NCBI RefSeq assembly: GCF_014054725.1
Contig: NZ_CP059563.1
Coordinates: forward strand, 62,001 to 126,000
Direction: 5' to 3'
Length of the DNA: 64,000 nt
Source of the DNA: Conchiformibius steedae
Lineage (GTDB): Bacteria > Pseudomonadota > Gammaproteobacteria > Burkholderiales > Neisseriaceae
Shown here: positions 27,717 through 38,737 of the stretch, piece after piece
How the letters are laid out: each line of letters opens with the position of its first letter
Position numbering within the stretch: the stretch's first letter is position 1
The notes under the pieces: model-generated
Database searches by the model: none
Told to the model about the DNA's origin: nothing
What the model saw: the letters and a program-made list of their open reading frames with translations, nothing else
Program-made: the position numbers and the translations under genes

Positions 27717-29021
27717 ATGACAAGTGATTTGCTCAATGATTTACAGGCGCGGGGGCTTATCTCGCAAACCACTGATTTAAATGAATTAGATAAACTTTTA
27801 TCGGAAAACAAAATCGCGCTTTACTGCGGTTTTGACCCCACTGCCGACAGTTTACACATCGGGCATTTGCTGCCCGTGCTGGCGCTGCGCCGTTTTCAAT
27901 TGGCGGGGCACACGCCTGTGGCGCTGGTGGGCGGGGCAACAGGCATGATTGGCGACCCCAGCTTTAAGGCAGTTGAGCGCAGTTTAAACAGCGCGGAAAC
28001 CGTGGCAGGCTGGGTGGACAGCATCAAAAACCAATTAAAGCCGTTTTTAAGTTTTGAAGGCGACAATGCGGCGGTAATGGCAAACAACGCCGATTGGTTT
28101 GGCAAAATGAATTGCTTGGATTTTTTACGCGACATCGGCAAACATTTTTCTGTAAACGCCATGTTGGCAAAAGAATCGGTTAAACAACGCATTGAGCGCG
28201 ATGATGTGGGGATTTCGTTTACTGAATTTGCTTATGCGCTGCTACAGGGCTATGATTTTGCAGAGCTTTACCACCAATATGGTGTGCAATTGCAAATCGG
28301 TGGTTCTGACCAATGGGGCAACATCACTTGGGGTACGGAAACCACGCGCCGTTTGCACGGGCAAAGCGTACACGGGCTGACTTTACCCTTGGTTACCAAA
28401 GCTGACGGCACCAAATTCGGCAAAACCGAAGGCGGCGCGGTGTGGTTAAATGCGAAAAAAACCTCGCCCTATCAGTTCTACCAATTTTGGCTGAAAGTAG
28501 CCGATGCCGATGTGTATAAATTCTTAAAATACTTTACTTTTTTAAGTATTGAACAGATTGATGCCATTGAAGCTGCCGACCAAGCCAGCGACAGCAAACC
28601 CCAAGCCCAGCGCATTCTTGCCGAAGAAATGACCCGTTTGATTCACGGCAGCAGCGCATTGGAAGCCGCGCAGCGCATTACCGACAGTCTGTTTTCAGGC
28701 AACGAAGCCGCGCTAACCGAACAAGATTACGCTCAATTGGCATTGGACGGTTTACCCACGTTTCAAGTATCGGGCAAGCTCAACGCCGTAGAAGCCTTGG
28801 TGCAAAGCGGTTTGGCAAAATCCAATAAAGAAGCGCGTGGATTTGTCAATAATGGCGCAGTGCTGTTAAACGGCGAAACCGCCACCGCAAACAACCCCGA
28901 CCACGCCCCCGACCGCCCCGATGATGCCGTATTGCTAACCGATGCCCACAAACGCTTTGGCAAATACACGATTATCAAACGCGGCAAACGCAATCACGCC
29001 CTCTTGGTGTGGGCTGACTAA
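27717..29021 (+). CDS. tyrS: Tyrosyl-tRNA synthetase
   Basis: 434 residues. Class I synthetase: HIGH motif in [17 protein letters not shown] equivalent [12 protein letters not shown], and a C-terminal S4 RNA-binding domain ([20 protein letters not shown]). Start [15 protein letters not shown] strong terminator follows. Confidence 0.97.
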   Translation: MTSDLLNDLQARGLISQTTDLNELDKLLSENKIALYCGFDPTADSLHIGHLLPVLALRRFQLAGHTPVALVGGATGMIGDPSFKAVERSLNSAETVAGWVDSIKNQLKPFLSFEGDNAAVMANNADWFGKMNCLDFLRDIGKHFSVNAMLAKESVKQRIERDDVGISFTEFAYALLQGYDFAELYHQYGVQLQIGGSDQWGNITWGTETTRRLHGQSVHGLTLPLVTKADGTKFGKTEGGAVWLNAKKTSPYQFYQFWLKVADADVYKFLKYFTFLSIEQIDAIEAADQASDSKPQAQRILAEEMTRLIHGSSALEAAQRITDSLFSGNEAALTEQDYAQLALDGLPTFQVSGKLNAVEALVQSGLAKSNKEARGFVNNGAVLLNGETATANNPDHAPDRPDDAVLLTDAHKRFGKYTIIKRGKRNHALLVWAD

Positions 29022-29033
29022 TCGCCCAGCAAT

Positions 29034-29071
29034 AAAAAAATCCGTCTGATGCGTGCAGACGGATTTTTTTA
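29034..29071. terminator. Bidirectional terminator shared by tyrS and psd
   Basis: AAAAAAATCCGTCTG and its exact complement flank a 7-base loop; A and T runs on both sides serve the two convergent genes. Confidence 0.88.
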
Positions 29072-29081
29072 TGGGGAAAGT

Positions 29082-30602
29082 TTATTTCTTCACTTCAGTT
29101 TTAATAATGATTTCTGAAGGTTCAATGGTTTGCCAAGGTTCAGGCACGCTGGCAAACACTTCACGGCGAACAATCGGCGCACGCGCTGCGATTTCTGCCA
29201 AAGCTTCTTCTTCACTGCGGCGGAACGATTCGGCAGCGGCATCTTGCTCTGCTTGTTGGGGCGCAGCAAACGCATTTTCCGCTGCCACACGCGCCAATTG
29301 TTGCGCATCATCTGCGCCGTTGCTTTGCACCAATTCGGGTGTTTGCACGGCAACTTGGCTTTGCTCTGCCTGCAAACGCACCAACTCTTCGGCTTCGGCT
29401 TGTGCTTCCGCTTCCAAACGCGCTGCTTTTTCCAAAGCTGCTTGGGCTTCCGCTTCCAAACGGGCTTGTTCTTCCGCAGCAGCACGGGCTTCTGCTTCAG
29501 CCTGTAAACGCGCTTGTTCTTCGGCTTCAGCTTGTGCTTTGGCTTCTGCTTCTAAACGTGCCTGTTCTTCGGCTTCAGCTTGTGCTTTGGCTTCCGCTTC
29601 TAAACGGGCTTGCTCTTCCGCAGCAGCACGGGCTTCTGCTTCAGCCTGTAAACGGGCTTGTTCTTCCGCTTCAGCCTGTACTTTGGCTTCTGCTTCTAAA
29701 CGCGCTTGTTCTTCTGCTTCAGCTTTTGCCTTGGCTTCAGCTTCAGCGCGGGCTTGTTCCTCTGCTTCGGCTTGTGCTTTGGCTTCCGCTTCTAAACGAG
29801 CTTTCTCTTCGGCTTCTGCTGCCAAACGCGCTGCTTTTTCGGCTTCGGCTTTGGCTTCCATATCGGCTTTTAAACGGCTTTCCGCAACGGCTTTGCTGGT
29901 TTCCGCAGCTTTGGGCGCAGCAGTGTTTTCGCCTTCGCCCTCGCTTTTTTCGCCATCTTGAGCAAAATACGCCAAAATGGTTTCGCTGGCGCGTACTTTG
30001 TCGCCAATGGCAACGTTTGCCACCGCATCAACAGGCAGATACACATCTACACGCGAACCAAAACGGATAAAACCGTAACGTTCGCCGCGTACCATGCTTT
30101 CGCCCGCTTTGGCATAACACAAAATGCGGCGAGCTACCAAACCCGCTACTTGAACAAAAGTAATCTCGTGTCCTTGTTCGGTGGTCATCAACACAGCGTT
30201 GCGCTCGTTTTCGCTGCTGGCTTTGTCTAAAGCAGCGTTTAAAAACTTGCCTGCATTGTATTCCACATGAGTGATTTTGCCGTGCGCGGGGGCGCGTTGG
30301 GAATGCACATTAAAGACATTCATAAACACGCTGATTTTTAAAGCTTCGGTGTGGCGGTAAGGGTCGGTGGATTTTTCCACCACCACAATGCGCCCGTCGG
30401 CAGGACACAGCACGGCATCGGGGGTATCGGGAATATCGCGGGCGGGGTCGCGGAAAAATTGCAGGCAGAACAATACAAACAGCCAAAACGGTACCGACCA
30501 CCAGCCACACAACAGGGTCATCAACACGCTGGCAAGCAAGCCGCCGATAATAAACGGCCAGCCTTCTTGGGCAATAATGGTGTGCGGATAATAACGGTTC
30601 AT
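29082..30602 (-). CDS. psd: Phosphatidylserine decarboxylase with a very long repetitive C-terminal tail
   Basis: 506 residues from the ATG at 30602. Residues 1 to about 212 are a complete neisserial-type Psd: two N-terminal membrane helices, [24 protein letters not shown], and the self-cleavage/pyruvoyl site RFGSRVD (Gly182-Ser183). It makes phosphatidylethanolamine at the inner membrane. As I remember it, neisserial Psd has about 265 residues; this one adds about 290. The addition includes eight 16-residue Ala/Glu/Gln/Arg repeats (residues 265-392), TolA-like and predicted helical or coiled coil. The tail ends [11 protein letters not shown]. After self-cleavage it would be on the alpha chain with the pyruvoyl group. 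Confidence 0.9.
   Translation of the reverse strand: MNRYYPHTIIAQEGWPFIIGGLLASVLMTLLCGWWSVPFWLFVLFCLQFFRDPARDIPDTPDAVLCPADGRIVVVEKSTDPYRHTEALKISVFMNVFNVHSQRAPAHGKITHVEYNAGKFLNAALDKASSENERNAVLMTTEQGHEITFVQVAGLVARRILCYAKAGESMVRGERYGFIRFGSRVDVYLPVDAVANVAIGDKVRASETILAYFAQDGEKSEGEGENTAAPKAAETSKAVAESRLKADMEAKAEAEKAARLAAEAEEKARLEAEAKAQAEAEEQARAEAEAKAKAEAEEQARLEAEAKVQAEAEEQARLQAEAEARAAAEEQARLEAEAKAQAEAEEQARLEAEAKAQAEAEEQARLQAEAEARAAAEEQARLEAEAQAALEKAARLEAEAQAEAEELVRLQAEQSQVAVQTPELVQSNGADDAQQLARVAAENAFAAPQQAEQDAAAESFRRSEEEALAEIAARAPIVRREVFASVPEPWQTIEPSEIIIKTEVKK
29427..29810 (-). repeat. Eight in-frame 48-bp tandem repeats in psd
   Basis: Eight units of 16 codons with consensus [16 protein letters not shown], from residues 265-280 to 377-392. 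Units vary ([16 protein letters not shown] occurs twice, [16 protein letters not shown] once). The length is a multiple of three, so copy-number changes would keep the frame. Confidence 0.85.
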
Positions 30603-30896
30603 CAAATGGTTCCTTTGTGGGTGAAACCCCGCCCGCGGGGCGGAAAATCAAAAAACGGCAGACGTAACAACGCGCCGTGTGCTGCGGGGCGCAAACAAAA
30701 ATAGTGTGGGATTATAGCGGAAAACGGCGAAACTGTGCAGGGGCATTTTGCACACAATTCGCGGCTAAGGGCGAAGGCAAGCCAAACAGGAATAAGGTGG
30801 TTTTCAGGTGGTTTGTACCGTATTTGGCAAGGCGGCAGCGGCTGTTGCGCCGCAATTTGCGCCAACAACTTGGCAAACGGGCAAAACCGCAAACCA
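30603..30896. other. Intergenic region upstream of psd
   Basis: About 294 bp without a convincing gene. It contains a GC hairpin near 30627-30640 (CCCCGC and GCGGGG) in the psd leader and otherwise no clear signal. Confidence 0.45.
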
Positions 30897-31619
30897 TCAT
30901 TCAATCAAATTACAAGTATAGGGTTCAAATTTATCAATCATTCCTGCTTCAGATAAAGCATCATGTAAATTTGCTGACATAAAAAAACGTCTAATAAATC
31001 TAGGGTCATGCCATAAGTCCACATCACAATTTAAAGCATGTTTATCAATATTCAGTTCCCCATCATTGAAAATACTGCTGCCAATACGAAAACCATATGT
31101 GATGTCAGGTATGGGTTTTAATCTGGGCGTGGTTTGGATTTCGCAAACGCACATTCGTCTTTCATACAGATTCAGAAAATAATACGTTTCATCACTTGCC
31201 AAACAGCCTGTTGATAAATCATAAATTTGTACAGGTGTCAGGATATTTTCGCCCAATCGGTGTTGTTTTAAGATGGCTGCACAAGACGGATTAAACAGAA
31301 TGCCACCATCCCAGATACTGAATATATAATCTTCACGAGTGGGCAATTTGATTGCTTCATTTTGATAAATGCCAGCCCATAGTGCATCGGGAATCGTTTT
31401 ATTTTGTTTAAAAAAATGATTTGCATCAGATAGCTCTGCAGCAAAAGGAAAATACTTTCTCTTCTTTTCTTTTATTTCAAGTGTCTCTGGCTCCAATCCT
31501 ACCCCCAAAATACCCCGAATTTCTGGGTACATCAAACCACTGTCTTTAACACAGGCTTCCATATCATATTGTTGCACCCTATCTAATGCAAATTGACAAA
31601 TATAAACCTGATTGGACAT
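30897..31619 (-). CDS. Orphan immunity-like protein (Imm11/DUF1629-like)
   Basis: 240 residues, visibly more AT-rich than its neighbours. The C-terminal part DLWHDPRFIRRFFMSANLHD followed by ALSEAGMIDKFEPY resembles the closing motif of Imm11-type proteins that neutralise polymorphic toxins. No toxin gene is next to it. Start MSNQVYICQFALD after AAGGG. The family call is from memory and moderate; base composition suggests transfer. Confidence 0.5.
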   Translation of the reverse strand: MSNQVYICQFALDRVQQYDMEACVKDSGLMYPEIRGILGVGLEPETLEIKEKKRKYFPFAAELSDANHFFKQNKTIPDALWAGIYQNEAIKLPTREDYIFSIWDGGILFNPSCAAILKQHRLGENILTPVQIYDLSTGCLASDETYYFLNLYERRMCVCEIQTTPRLKPIPDITYGFRIGSSIFNDGELNIDKHALNCDVDLWHDPRFIRRFFMSANLHDALSEAGMIDKFEPYTCNLIE

Positions 31620-31797
31620 AACAAACCCTTGGCAAATGGAAATACCGTTTATTTTACCGAAAAAGAGTCTGTTTCAGCTAAAAACGGCTTATTCGGGCTT
31701 ATTGTAAACATTTGCACCAAACGTTTTCTGACAGATGTGAATAGAAATCAAAACCTAGACACTATACAATCTTGTTTTTTGCTTATCCGATTGTTTT

Positions 31798-32733
31798 ATG
31801 CATTTGCACTTTCTCGGTACGGGCGCAGGCTCGCCCGCCACGCAGCGCAATGTGTCTGCCACCGCGCTGAATTTGTGTGCGGAAGGTGCGGGTGTGTGGC
31901 TGTTTGACTGCGGCGAAGCCACCCAGCATCAAATTTTGCACACCAGCATCCGCCCCGGCAAAATCCGCCATATTTTTATTACCCACTTGCATGGCGACCA
32001 TATATTTGGTTTACCGGGGCTATTGGGCAGCCGCAGTTTTTTAAGCGGTAATCAGGCGGAACCGTTGTATTTATACGGTCCGCAGGGTTTGCGCCGTTTT
32101 GTGGAAACGGCTTTGGACGTGTCGCAAACGTATTTAAGTTATCCGCTGCATATTCACGAATTGGATGGCGACAGCGGCAGTTTGCAGCTTGAAAGCGGTT
32201 TTAGCGTGCGTTATCGGCTGCTCGACCACCGCATCCGCTGCTATGGTTTCCGCATTATTGAAGCGGAACGCGCAGGCAGCCTGCAAACCGAGAAATTACG
32301 CGCCCTCGGCATCGGCAACGGCCCGATACTCGGACAGCTTAAACGCGGCGAAAGTGTGAGTTTGCCTGACGGGCGTGTGCTGCACGGGCGCGATTTTCTC
32401 GCTCCGCCGCAGCGCGGACGCGAAGTGGTGATTTTCGGCGACACCCGTTACCGCGCCGAACACGCCGATTTTTGCCGTGATGCCGATGTGTTGGTACACG
32501 AAGCCACTTTTGCGGACAGCGACCGCGCCGCCGCACACCAACACGGACACGCCACCGCCGCCCAAGCCGCCACGCTTGCCCGCGATGCGAATGTAGGCGT
32601 TTTGTATCTGAACCACATCAGTGCCAAATACAGCGGCGACGCCGTTGCCGTATTGGAAAACGAAGCCCGTGCCGTGTTTGCCAACAGCTATATCGTCCAC
32701 GATTTTCAACAAGCCGATATTCCACGCAAATAA
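31798..32733 (+). CDS. rnz: Ribonuclease Z
   Basis: 311 residues. Metallo-beta-lactamase fold nuclease that trims tRNA 3' ends. Zinc motif THLHGDHIFGLPG near residue 65, N-terminal FLGTGAGSPATQRNVSA, later FGDTRY and VHEATFADSD with HGHATAAQAA. Full length; hemB starts 23 bp downstream. Confidence 0.95.
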   Translation: MHLHFLGTGAGSPATQRNVSATALNLCAEGAGVWLFDCGEATQHQILHTSIRPGKIRHIFITHLHGDHIFGLPGLLGSRSFLSGNQAEPLYLYGPQGLRRFVETALDVSQTYLSYPLHIHELDGDSGSLQLESGFSVRYRLLDHRIRCYGFRIIEAERAGSLQTEKLRALGIGNGPILGQLKRGESVSLPDGRVLHGRDFLAPPQRGREVVIFGDTRYRAEHADFCRDADVLVHEATFADSDRAAAHQHGHATAAQAATLARDANVGVLYLNHISAKYSGDAVAVLENEARAVFANSYIVHDFQQADIPRK

Positions 32734-32738
32734 TTTGA

Positions 32739-33764
<1,026 letters not shown>

Positions 33765-33845
33765 ACGTCTGCTTGAAAAAGCCCACCCCCACCCCATATT
33801 TTAAGAACCGAAACCATGATATTTCCATTCCGAAAAGGTAAAAAA

Positions 33846-34394
33846 ATGAGCGAAACCACTCAAAACACCGAAACCCCCGAAAACGAAAACGAAACCGTGA
33901 GCGAACCCACCGTTGAAGAGCTGCAAGCGCGTATTGCCGAGCTGGAAGCAATGGTAAACGAAGAGCAGTTGCGCGGTTTGGCAAACGAACAAAACCTGCG
34001 CCGCCGTTTTGCCGAAGAGCTGAAAAAAGCCCAAAAATACGCCGCTGCCGATTTTGCTGCCGAAATGCTGGTGGTAAAAGACTATTTGGAAATGGCATTA
34101 TTGGACACCAGCGGCAATTTTGAGATGCTGCAAACGGGCGTATCCATGACCTTAAACGAATTGCAAAAAGCCTTTGACACCACAGGCATTCAAGAAATCC
34201 CCACGCAGGCAGGCGATAAACCTGACCCGCACCGTCATCAGGAAATGCAGGCTGTAGAAAGCGAACAGGAAGCAGGCACCATTGTTGCCCTGCTGAAAAA
34301 AGGCTATACCATGAACGAGCGCGTGTTGCGCCCTGCGATGGTAACCGTTGCCAAAGCCGCTGAAGCAGCAGAAACAGACAACGGCGCAAATTGA
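33846..34394 (+). CDS. grpE: Nucleotide exchange factor GrpE
   Basis: 182 residues from MSETTQNTE (AAGG upstream). Long acidic N-terminus and coiled coil (about 20-75), then the beta domain ending GYTMNERVLRPAMVTVAK. GrpE releases ADP from DnaK. dnaK is not in the window. Terminator 24 bp downstream. Confidence 0.95.
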   Translation: MSETTQNTETPENENETVSEPTVEELQARIAELEAMVNEEQLRGLANEQNLRRRFAEELKKAQKYAAADFAAEMLVVKDYLEMALLDTSGNFEMLQTGVSMTLNELQKAFDTTGIQEIPTQAGDKPDPHRHQEMQAVESEQEAGTIVALLKKGYTMNERVLRPAMVTVAKAAEAAETDNGAN

Positions 34395-34417
34395 TTGTCT
34401 GTTTATCCGACACACCC

Positions 34418-34446
34418 AAGGGGCAAAGCCTGTGCTTTGCCCCTTT
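34418..34446 (+). terminator. Terminator after grpE
   Basis: AAGGGGCAAAGC and GCTTTGCCCCTT form a 12-bp stem with a short loop and a short T-run. Confidence 0.75.
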
Positions 34447-34488
34447 ACGCTATAATGCCCCGTTTAAACCAATTGATTAGGAACCATC

Positions 34489-35355
34489 ATGGCATTTTCT
34501 TCCCTGTTTACCCTGTTGGACGACATTACCGCCGTGTTAGACGATGTAGCACTGATGACCAAAATGGCAGCCAAAAAAACCGCTGGTGTGGTGGGCGACG
34601 ATTTGGCATTAAATGCCAACCAAGTTACGGGCGTACGCGCCGAACGCGAGTTGCCCGTGGTGTGGGCAGTGGCAAAAGGGTCGTTTTGGAATAAAGTGAT
34701 ATTGGTGCCGATTGCGCTGCTGTTGGCGGTATTTGCGCCCGTATTGATTACGCCGCTGTTGATGATAGGCGGCGCGTATTTGTGTTTTGAAGGTGTGGAA
34801 AAACTGTTGCACAAATTTTTTCCCCACCACGACGAAGCCGAAACCGCACCCGCTGCGGAAATAGACGAAAGTGCCAAAATCCGTGGCGCAATACGCACCG
34901 ATTTTATTTTATCGGCAGAAATCATTATTTTGGCATTGGGCGTGGTAGAACAATCGCCTTTGTCCATCAAAATTGGCGCATTGTGCGCGATTGCCATTGG
35001 CATGACGGTATTTGTGTACGGATTGGTCGCTTTAATTGTGAAAGCCGATGATTTTGGTGCCTACCTGCTTACCAAACCCGCTGCCGCTGCACGCCAATTC
35101 GGACGTGGGATTTTAACGGTTATGCCGTGGCTGATGCGCGGCTTGAGCGTGGCGGGAACGGCGGCGATGTTTTTGGTGGGCGGCGGGATTTTCACGCACG
35201 GCATTCCTGCCTTGCATCATTTTTTACACCAGCGCGGCTGGGACACAGGCGTGATGGCGCTGTTGGCGGATTTGCTGACGGGCGTGGTGGTGGGTGCGGC
35301 AGTGTGTGCTGTGGTTTTGCCGTTGCTGAAACTGCTGTCTAAAAAATCTCACTAA
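34489..35355 (+). CDS. DUF808 (YedI-type) inner-membrane protein
   Basis: 288 residues, several transmembrane helices. The N-terminal FTLLDDITAVLDDVALMTKM and QVTGVRAERELPVVWAVAKG are the hallmark of this family. The C-terminal half has glycine-rich helices (TAAMFLVGGGIFTHGIPALHH in part). Function unknown. Confidence 0.88.
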   Translation: MAFSSLFTLLDDITAVLDDVALMTKMAAKKTAGVVGDDLALNANQVTGVRAERELPVVWAVAKGSFWNKVILVPIALLLAVFAPVLITPLLMIGGAYLCFEGVEKLLHKFFPHHDEAETAPAAEIDESAKIRGAIRTDFILSAEIIILALGVVEQSPLSIKIGALCAIAIGMTVFVYGLVALIVKADDFGAYLLTKPAAAARQFGRGILTVMPWLMRGLSVAGTAAMFLVGGGIFTHGIPALHHFLHQRGWDTGVMALLADLLTGVVVGAAVCAVVLPLLKLLSKKSH

Positions 35356-35385
35356 TCATTATTTTTCAAACAGATAAACAATCCA

Positions 35386-36315
35386 ATGGATATTTGCTTT
35401 AACCGCCGTCCTTTCCGTGCCGATTCGCCCCGTGCTGTTACCATCGGCAATTTTGACGGCGTACATTTGGGACACAAACACATTTTGCAAACCCTGCGCA
35501 CCGAAGCGCAGGCGCGGCGTTTGCAAACCGCCGTGGTGATATTTGAACCGCAGCCGCCCGAATTTTTCGCCCGCCGTCTCGGTACGCCCGACCCGCTGCG
35601 GCTAACCCCCTTGCGCGACAAACTGCGTCTGCTCAAACAAAGCGGCTGCGTGGATGCCGTGCGGGTGCTGCGGTTTAATGCCGAATTTGCCGCCCAATGT
35701 GCGCCCGATTTTATCCGTCAAACCCTGTGCCGCGACATGAACACCCGCTATCTGCTGGTGGGCGACGATTTCCGCTTTGGCAAAGGGCGCGGCGGCGATT
35801 TTGCCTTGCTGCGCCAATGCACTGATTTTGTTACCGAACAAACCCCCAGCGTATTGGCAGCAGGCGGACGTGCCAGCAGCACTGCCGTGCGCTATGCCCT
35901 GCAACAAGGGCGTTTGGATATGGCACAACAAATTCTCGGTCGCCCTTATGCTTTAAGCGGGCGCGTAAAACACGGTGCTAAATTAGGGCGCACACTCGGC
36001 TGCCCTACCGCCAACATCCATCTGCCCGCCCACCGCTACGCCTTAAACGGCGTGTTTGTGATAGAAGCATCGGGCAGCTTCGGCACACGTTACGGCGTTG
36101 CCAGTTTTGGCACGAACCCCACCGTTTCCGACACCCCCTCTGCCAAGCTGGAAGTGCATTTATTTGATTTTCAGGGCAAGCTATACGGACAACGCCTAGA
36201 AGTGTCGTTTTTGCACAAGCTGCGCGATGAAACCCGTTTCAGCAGCTTAAACGCTTTGCAGGCACAAATCCAAGCCGATATGGACGCGGCGCGTAATTGG
36301 GCAGGTGCACGTTGA
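35386..36315 (+). CDS. ribF: Bifunctional riboflavin kinase/FAD synthetase
   Basis: 309 residues. Phosphorylates riboflavin to FMN and adenylylates FMN to FAD. The N-terminal adenylyltransferase has TIGNFDGVHLGHKHIL (HxGH motif) and DFRFGKGRGGDF. The C-terminal kinase has GRTLGCPTANIHLP and NGVFVIEASG. It starts 30 bp after the DUF808 gene and may be co-transcribed with it. Confidence 0.96.
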   Translation: MDICFNRRPFRADSPRAVTIGNFDGVHLGHKHILQTLRTEAQARRLQTAVVIFEPQPPEFFARRLGTPDPLRLTPLRDKLRLLKQSGCVDAVRVLRFNAEFAAQCAPDFIRQTLCRDMNTRYLLVGDDFRFGKGRGGDFALLRQCTDFVTEQTPSVLAAGGRASSTAVRYALQQGRLDMAQQILGRPYALSGRVKHGAKLGRTLGCPTANIHLPAHRYALNGVFVIEASGSFGTRYGVASFGTNPTVSDTPSAKLEVHLFDFQGKLYGQRLEVSFLHKLRDETRFSSLNALQAQIQADMDAARNWAGAR

Positions 36316-36455
36316 AGTCTCGCTTTTTCGGCAACAAGGCTTTAAAATAACGCCGTTTGCGCGTAGCGTTTACGCGCCCGTTTCCGCTTTGCGTACCGTT
36401 TTCCCCCCGAAAACGGCAAATTCCCCCACCCGTCTTGTGATATAAAGGAAAAACA

Positions 36456-37889
36456 ATGTCCCAATTTGATGTTGCCGTAATCGGCGCAGGTCCTGGCGGT
36501 TATGTTGCCGCCATCCGCGCTGCCCAACTGGGTTTGCGTACCGTGTGCATCGACGCTGGCACCAATAAAGCTGGCGATGCCCCCGCCTTGGGCGGCACCT
36601 GCCTGAATGTCGGCTGCATTCCGTCTAAAGCCCTGCTGCAATCAAGCGAACACGTCCACACCATTTTGCACGACTTTGCCGAACACGGCATCAGCTTAAG
36701 CGAAGTGCGTTTTGATGCCGAAAAAATGATTGAGCGCAAAGACGCCATCGTTACCAAGCTCACAGGCGGTATCAAATACCTGTTTCAAAAAAACAAAGTA
36801 GAAAGCATTTTTGGACGTGCTTCCTTTGCCGGCAAACACGGCGACAACTGGCAGCTTTTGATTGACAACGGCAAAGGCGAACACCGCAGCATTGAAGCCA
36901 CCCATGTGATTGTGGCAACAGGTTCTGTACCGCGCCCACTGCCGCTCACCGAAATCGACAACATCAATGTTTTGGACAACGAAGGCGCACTCAACCTTAC
37001 CCGCGTTCCAGGCAAACTGGGCGTAATCGGTTCGGGCGTGATTGGTTTGGAAATGGGTTCGGTATGGAAGCGCGTGGGCGCAGACGTAACCATTTTGGAA
37101 GCCGCCCCCACCTTCCTTGCCGCCGCCGACCAACAAATCGCCAAAGAAGCCTTTAAATACTTTACCAAAGAACAAGGGCTGAACATTGAATTGGGCGTAA
37201 AAATCGCCGCCGTAAATAAAGGCGCAAACAGCGTTTCCGTTCAATACGAACACAACGGCGAAAGCAAAACCGTGGTATTTGACAAACTGATTGTTGCCAT
37301 CGGACGCATTCCCAACACCCAAGGTCTGAATCCCGAAGCCGTCGGTTTGGCGGTGGACGAACGCGGATTCATTACCGTAGATGACGAATGCCGCACCAAT
37401 CTGCCCAATGTTTGGGCGATTGGCGACGTGGTTCGCGGTCCGATGCTCGCGCACAAAGCCAGCGATGAAGGCGTTGCCGTTGCCGAGCGCATTGTCGGAC
37501 AAAAACCCCATCTCGATTTCAACTGCATTCCGTGGGTCATTTATACCGACCCCGAAATCGCATGGGCAGGCAAAACCGAAGAACAACTGAAAGCCGAAGG
37601 CATTGCCTACAAAAAAGGCACATCAGGCTTTGGTGCCAACGGACGCGCCTTGGGCTTGGGTAAAGCCAAAGGCACGGTAAAAGTGCTGACCTGTGCCGAA
37701 ACCGACCGCGTATTGGGCGTACACATGATTGGACCGATGGTAAGCGAACTGGTTGCCGAAGCCGTGATGGCATTGGAATTTAAAGCCAGCGGCGAAGACA
37801 TTGCCCGCATTGTGCACGCGCACCCCACCTTGTCGGAAGTGCTGCACGAAGCCGCGCTTGCCGCCGACAAACGCGCCCTGCACGGCTAA
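36456..37889 (+). CDS. lpdA: Dihydrolipoyl dehydrogenase
   Basis: 477 residues, E3 of 2-oxo-acid dehydrogenase complexes. FAD motif [19 protein letters not shown], redox disulfide [19 protein letters not shown] motif [16 protein letters not shown], and C-terminal base region [13 protein letters not shown]. There is no N-terminal lipoyl domain. The complex partners (aceE, aceF, sucA, sucB) are not adjacent. AAAGGAAAAACA precedes the ATG. Confidence 0.96.
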   Translation: MSQFDVAVIGAGPGGYVAAIRAAQLGLRTVCIDAGTNKAGDAPALGGTCLNVGCIPSKALLQSSEHVHTILHDFAEHGISLSEVRFDAEKMIERKDAIVTKLTGGIKYLFQKNKVESIFGRASFAGKHGDNWQLLIDNGKGEHRSIEATHVIVATGSVPRPLPLTEIDNINVLDNEGALNLTRVPGKLGVIGSGVIGLEMGSVWKRVGADVTILEAAPTFLAAADQQIAKEAFKYFTKEQGLNIELGVKIAAVNKGANSVSVQYEHNGESKTVVFDKLIVAIGRIPNTQGLNPEAVGLAVDERGFITVDDECRTNLPNVWAIGDVVRGPMLAHKASDEGVAVAERIVGQKPHLDFNCIPWVIYTDPEIAWAGKTEEQLKAEGIAYKKGTSGFGANGRALGLGKAKGTVKVLTCAETDRVLGVHMIGPMVSELVAEAVMALEFKASGEDIARIVHAHPTLSEVLHEAALAADKRALHG

Positions 37890-37978
37890 AATCCCATTTT
37901 GATGTTTCCATGCGGACAGGCAGCAGATGCGCCCGTCCGCATTTTGATACCCGCCGTTTCCCCAGCCAAGGCATACTG

Positions 37979-38737
37979 ATGAATCAAGAAACCGTTTTAA
38001 ATCAAATTAAAGCTATTATTTTGCCGTATATTCAAAATAATAACGATAAGATTAGGTTTGGAAGCCAAGCCTATCCAGACGTAGGTCAAATAGGAATTGA
38101 AAGAATTTCATCAGAAAAAATAAGCGAATATATTGAAATATCAATAGATGAAACCTGTTCACTTCACAATCTGATGCTGGATTTACAAAAATGCCAAGAT
38201 TTTAGTCCCGAACCGTGGACACATTTCCAAGCTATTGTTTACCGTTCAGGTCATATAGATTGGCAACTGGCTAATATTCCCTATGAAGATAACTGGATAA
38301 GTCTAGATATGCGTGGCATTAGCGAACTAACATGGACAGAAGCCGATGCCCATCGTATTCCGTATGATATTTGGAAAAAGAAATCCAAACAGTATATCAG
38401 CGAACACGACCGTTTTTATCAGGAATTACTGTCTGTTTTTGAAAGAAATATGGAACGCGTAGGCTGGACGGTACTGTTTCGCGGCAGCATGATTCAAGGA
38501 CAGCCGCAGTATGAAGCCTTTGCTATTGAAGCAGATGGCACTTTCCACCCCCAAGCCCTTGAATTAAAGAAAAGCCAGCACTTGCGCTTACCCAAGCTGT
38601 TGCGGCAAATGCAAAAATCCAAACTCTATCCGCAGCCGTGGACGCATTTTGAATGCCGTTTGGGTTTTATGATTCCGTTTGAATTTCAGGTTTCCCGCCA
38701 CCCCGAAACCGAACCATCTGAAAATCATCATGTTTAA
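37979..38737 (+). CDS. Orphan immunity-like protein with internal duplication (YezG/DUF600-like, weak)
   Basis: 252 residues from MNQETVLNQIKAI. Two related halves are visible: DFSPEPWTHFQAIVYRSG at about residue 75 and KLYPQPWTHFECRLGF at about residue 220, each preceded by a Leu-rich Gln/Lys helix. The W-T-x-Gly-x-Tyr-Asp pattern of the first half recalls YezG-type immunity proteins, but the match is weak. The 5' half of the gene is AT-rich. No toxin gene is nearby. It overlaps the next ORF by 8 bp, so translation may be coupled. Confidence 0.5.
   Translation: MNQETVLNQIKAIILPYIQNNNDKIRFGSQAYPDVGQIGIERISSEKISEYIEISIDETCSLHNLMLDLQKCQDFSPEPWTHFQAIVYRSGHIDWQLANIPYEDNWISLDMRGISELTWTEADAHRIPYDIWKKKSKQYISEHDRFYQELLSVFERNMERVGWTVLFRGSMIQGQPQYEAFAIEADGTFHPQALELKKSQHLRLPKLLRQMQKSKLYPQPWTHFECRLGFMIPFEFQVSRHPETEPSENHHV

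Noticed and set aside
29053-30070. Plus-strand open frames of up to 302 residues rich in Ala/Ser or Leu opposite psd
   Set aside because: They are the complementary readings of the psd tandem repeat, not genes.
36342-36455. Hairpin CCGTTTTC/GAAAACGG upstream of lpdA considered as a regulator
   Set aside because: Short, without T-run or conserved features; not enough to support a call.
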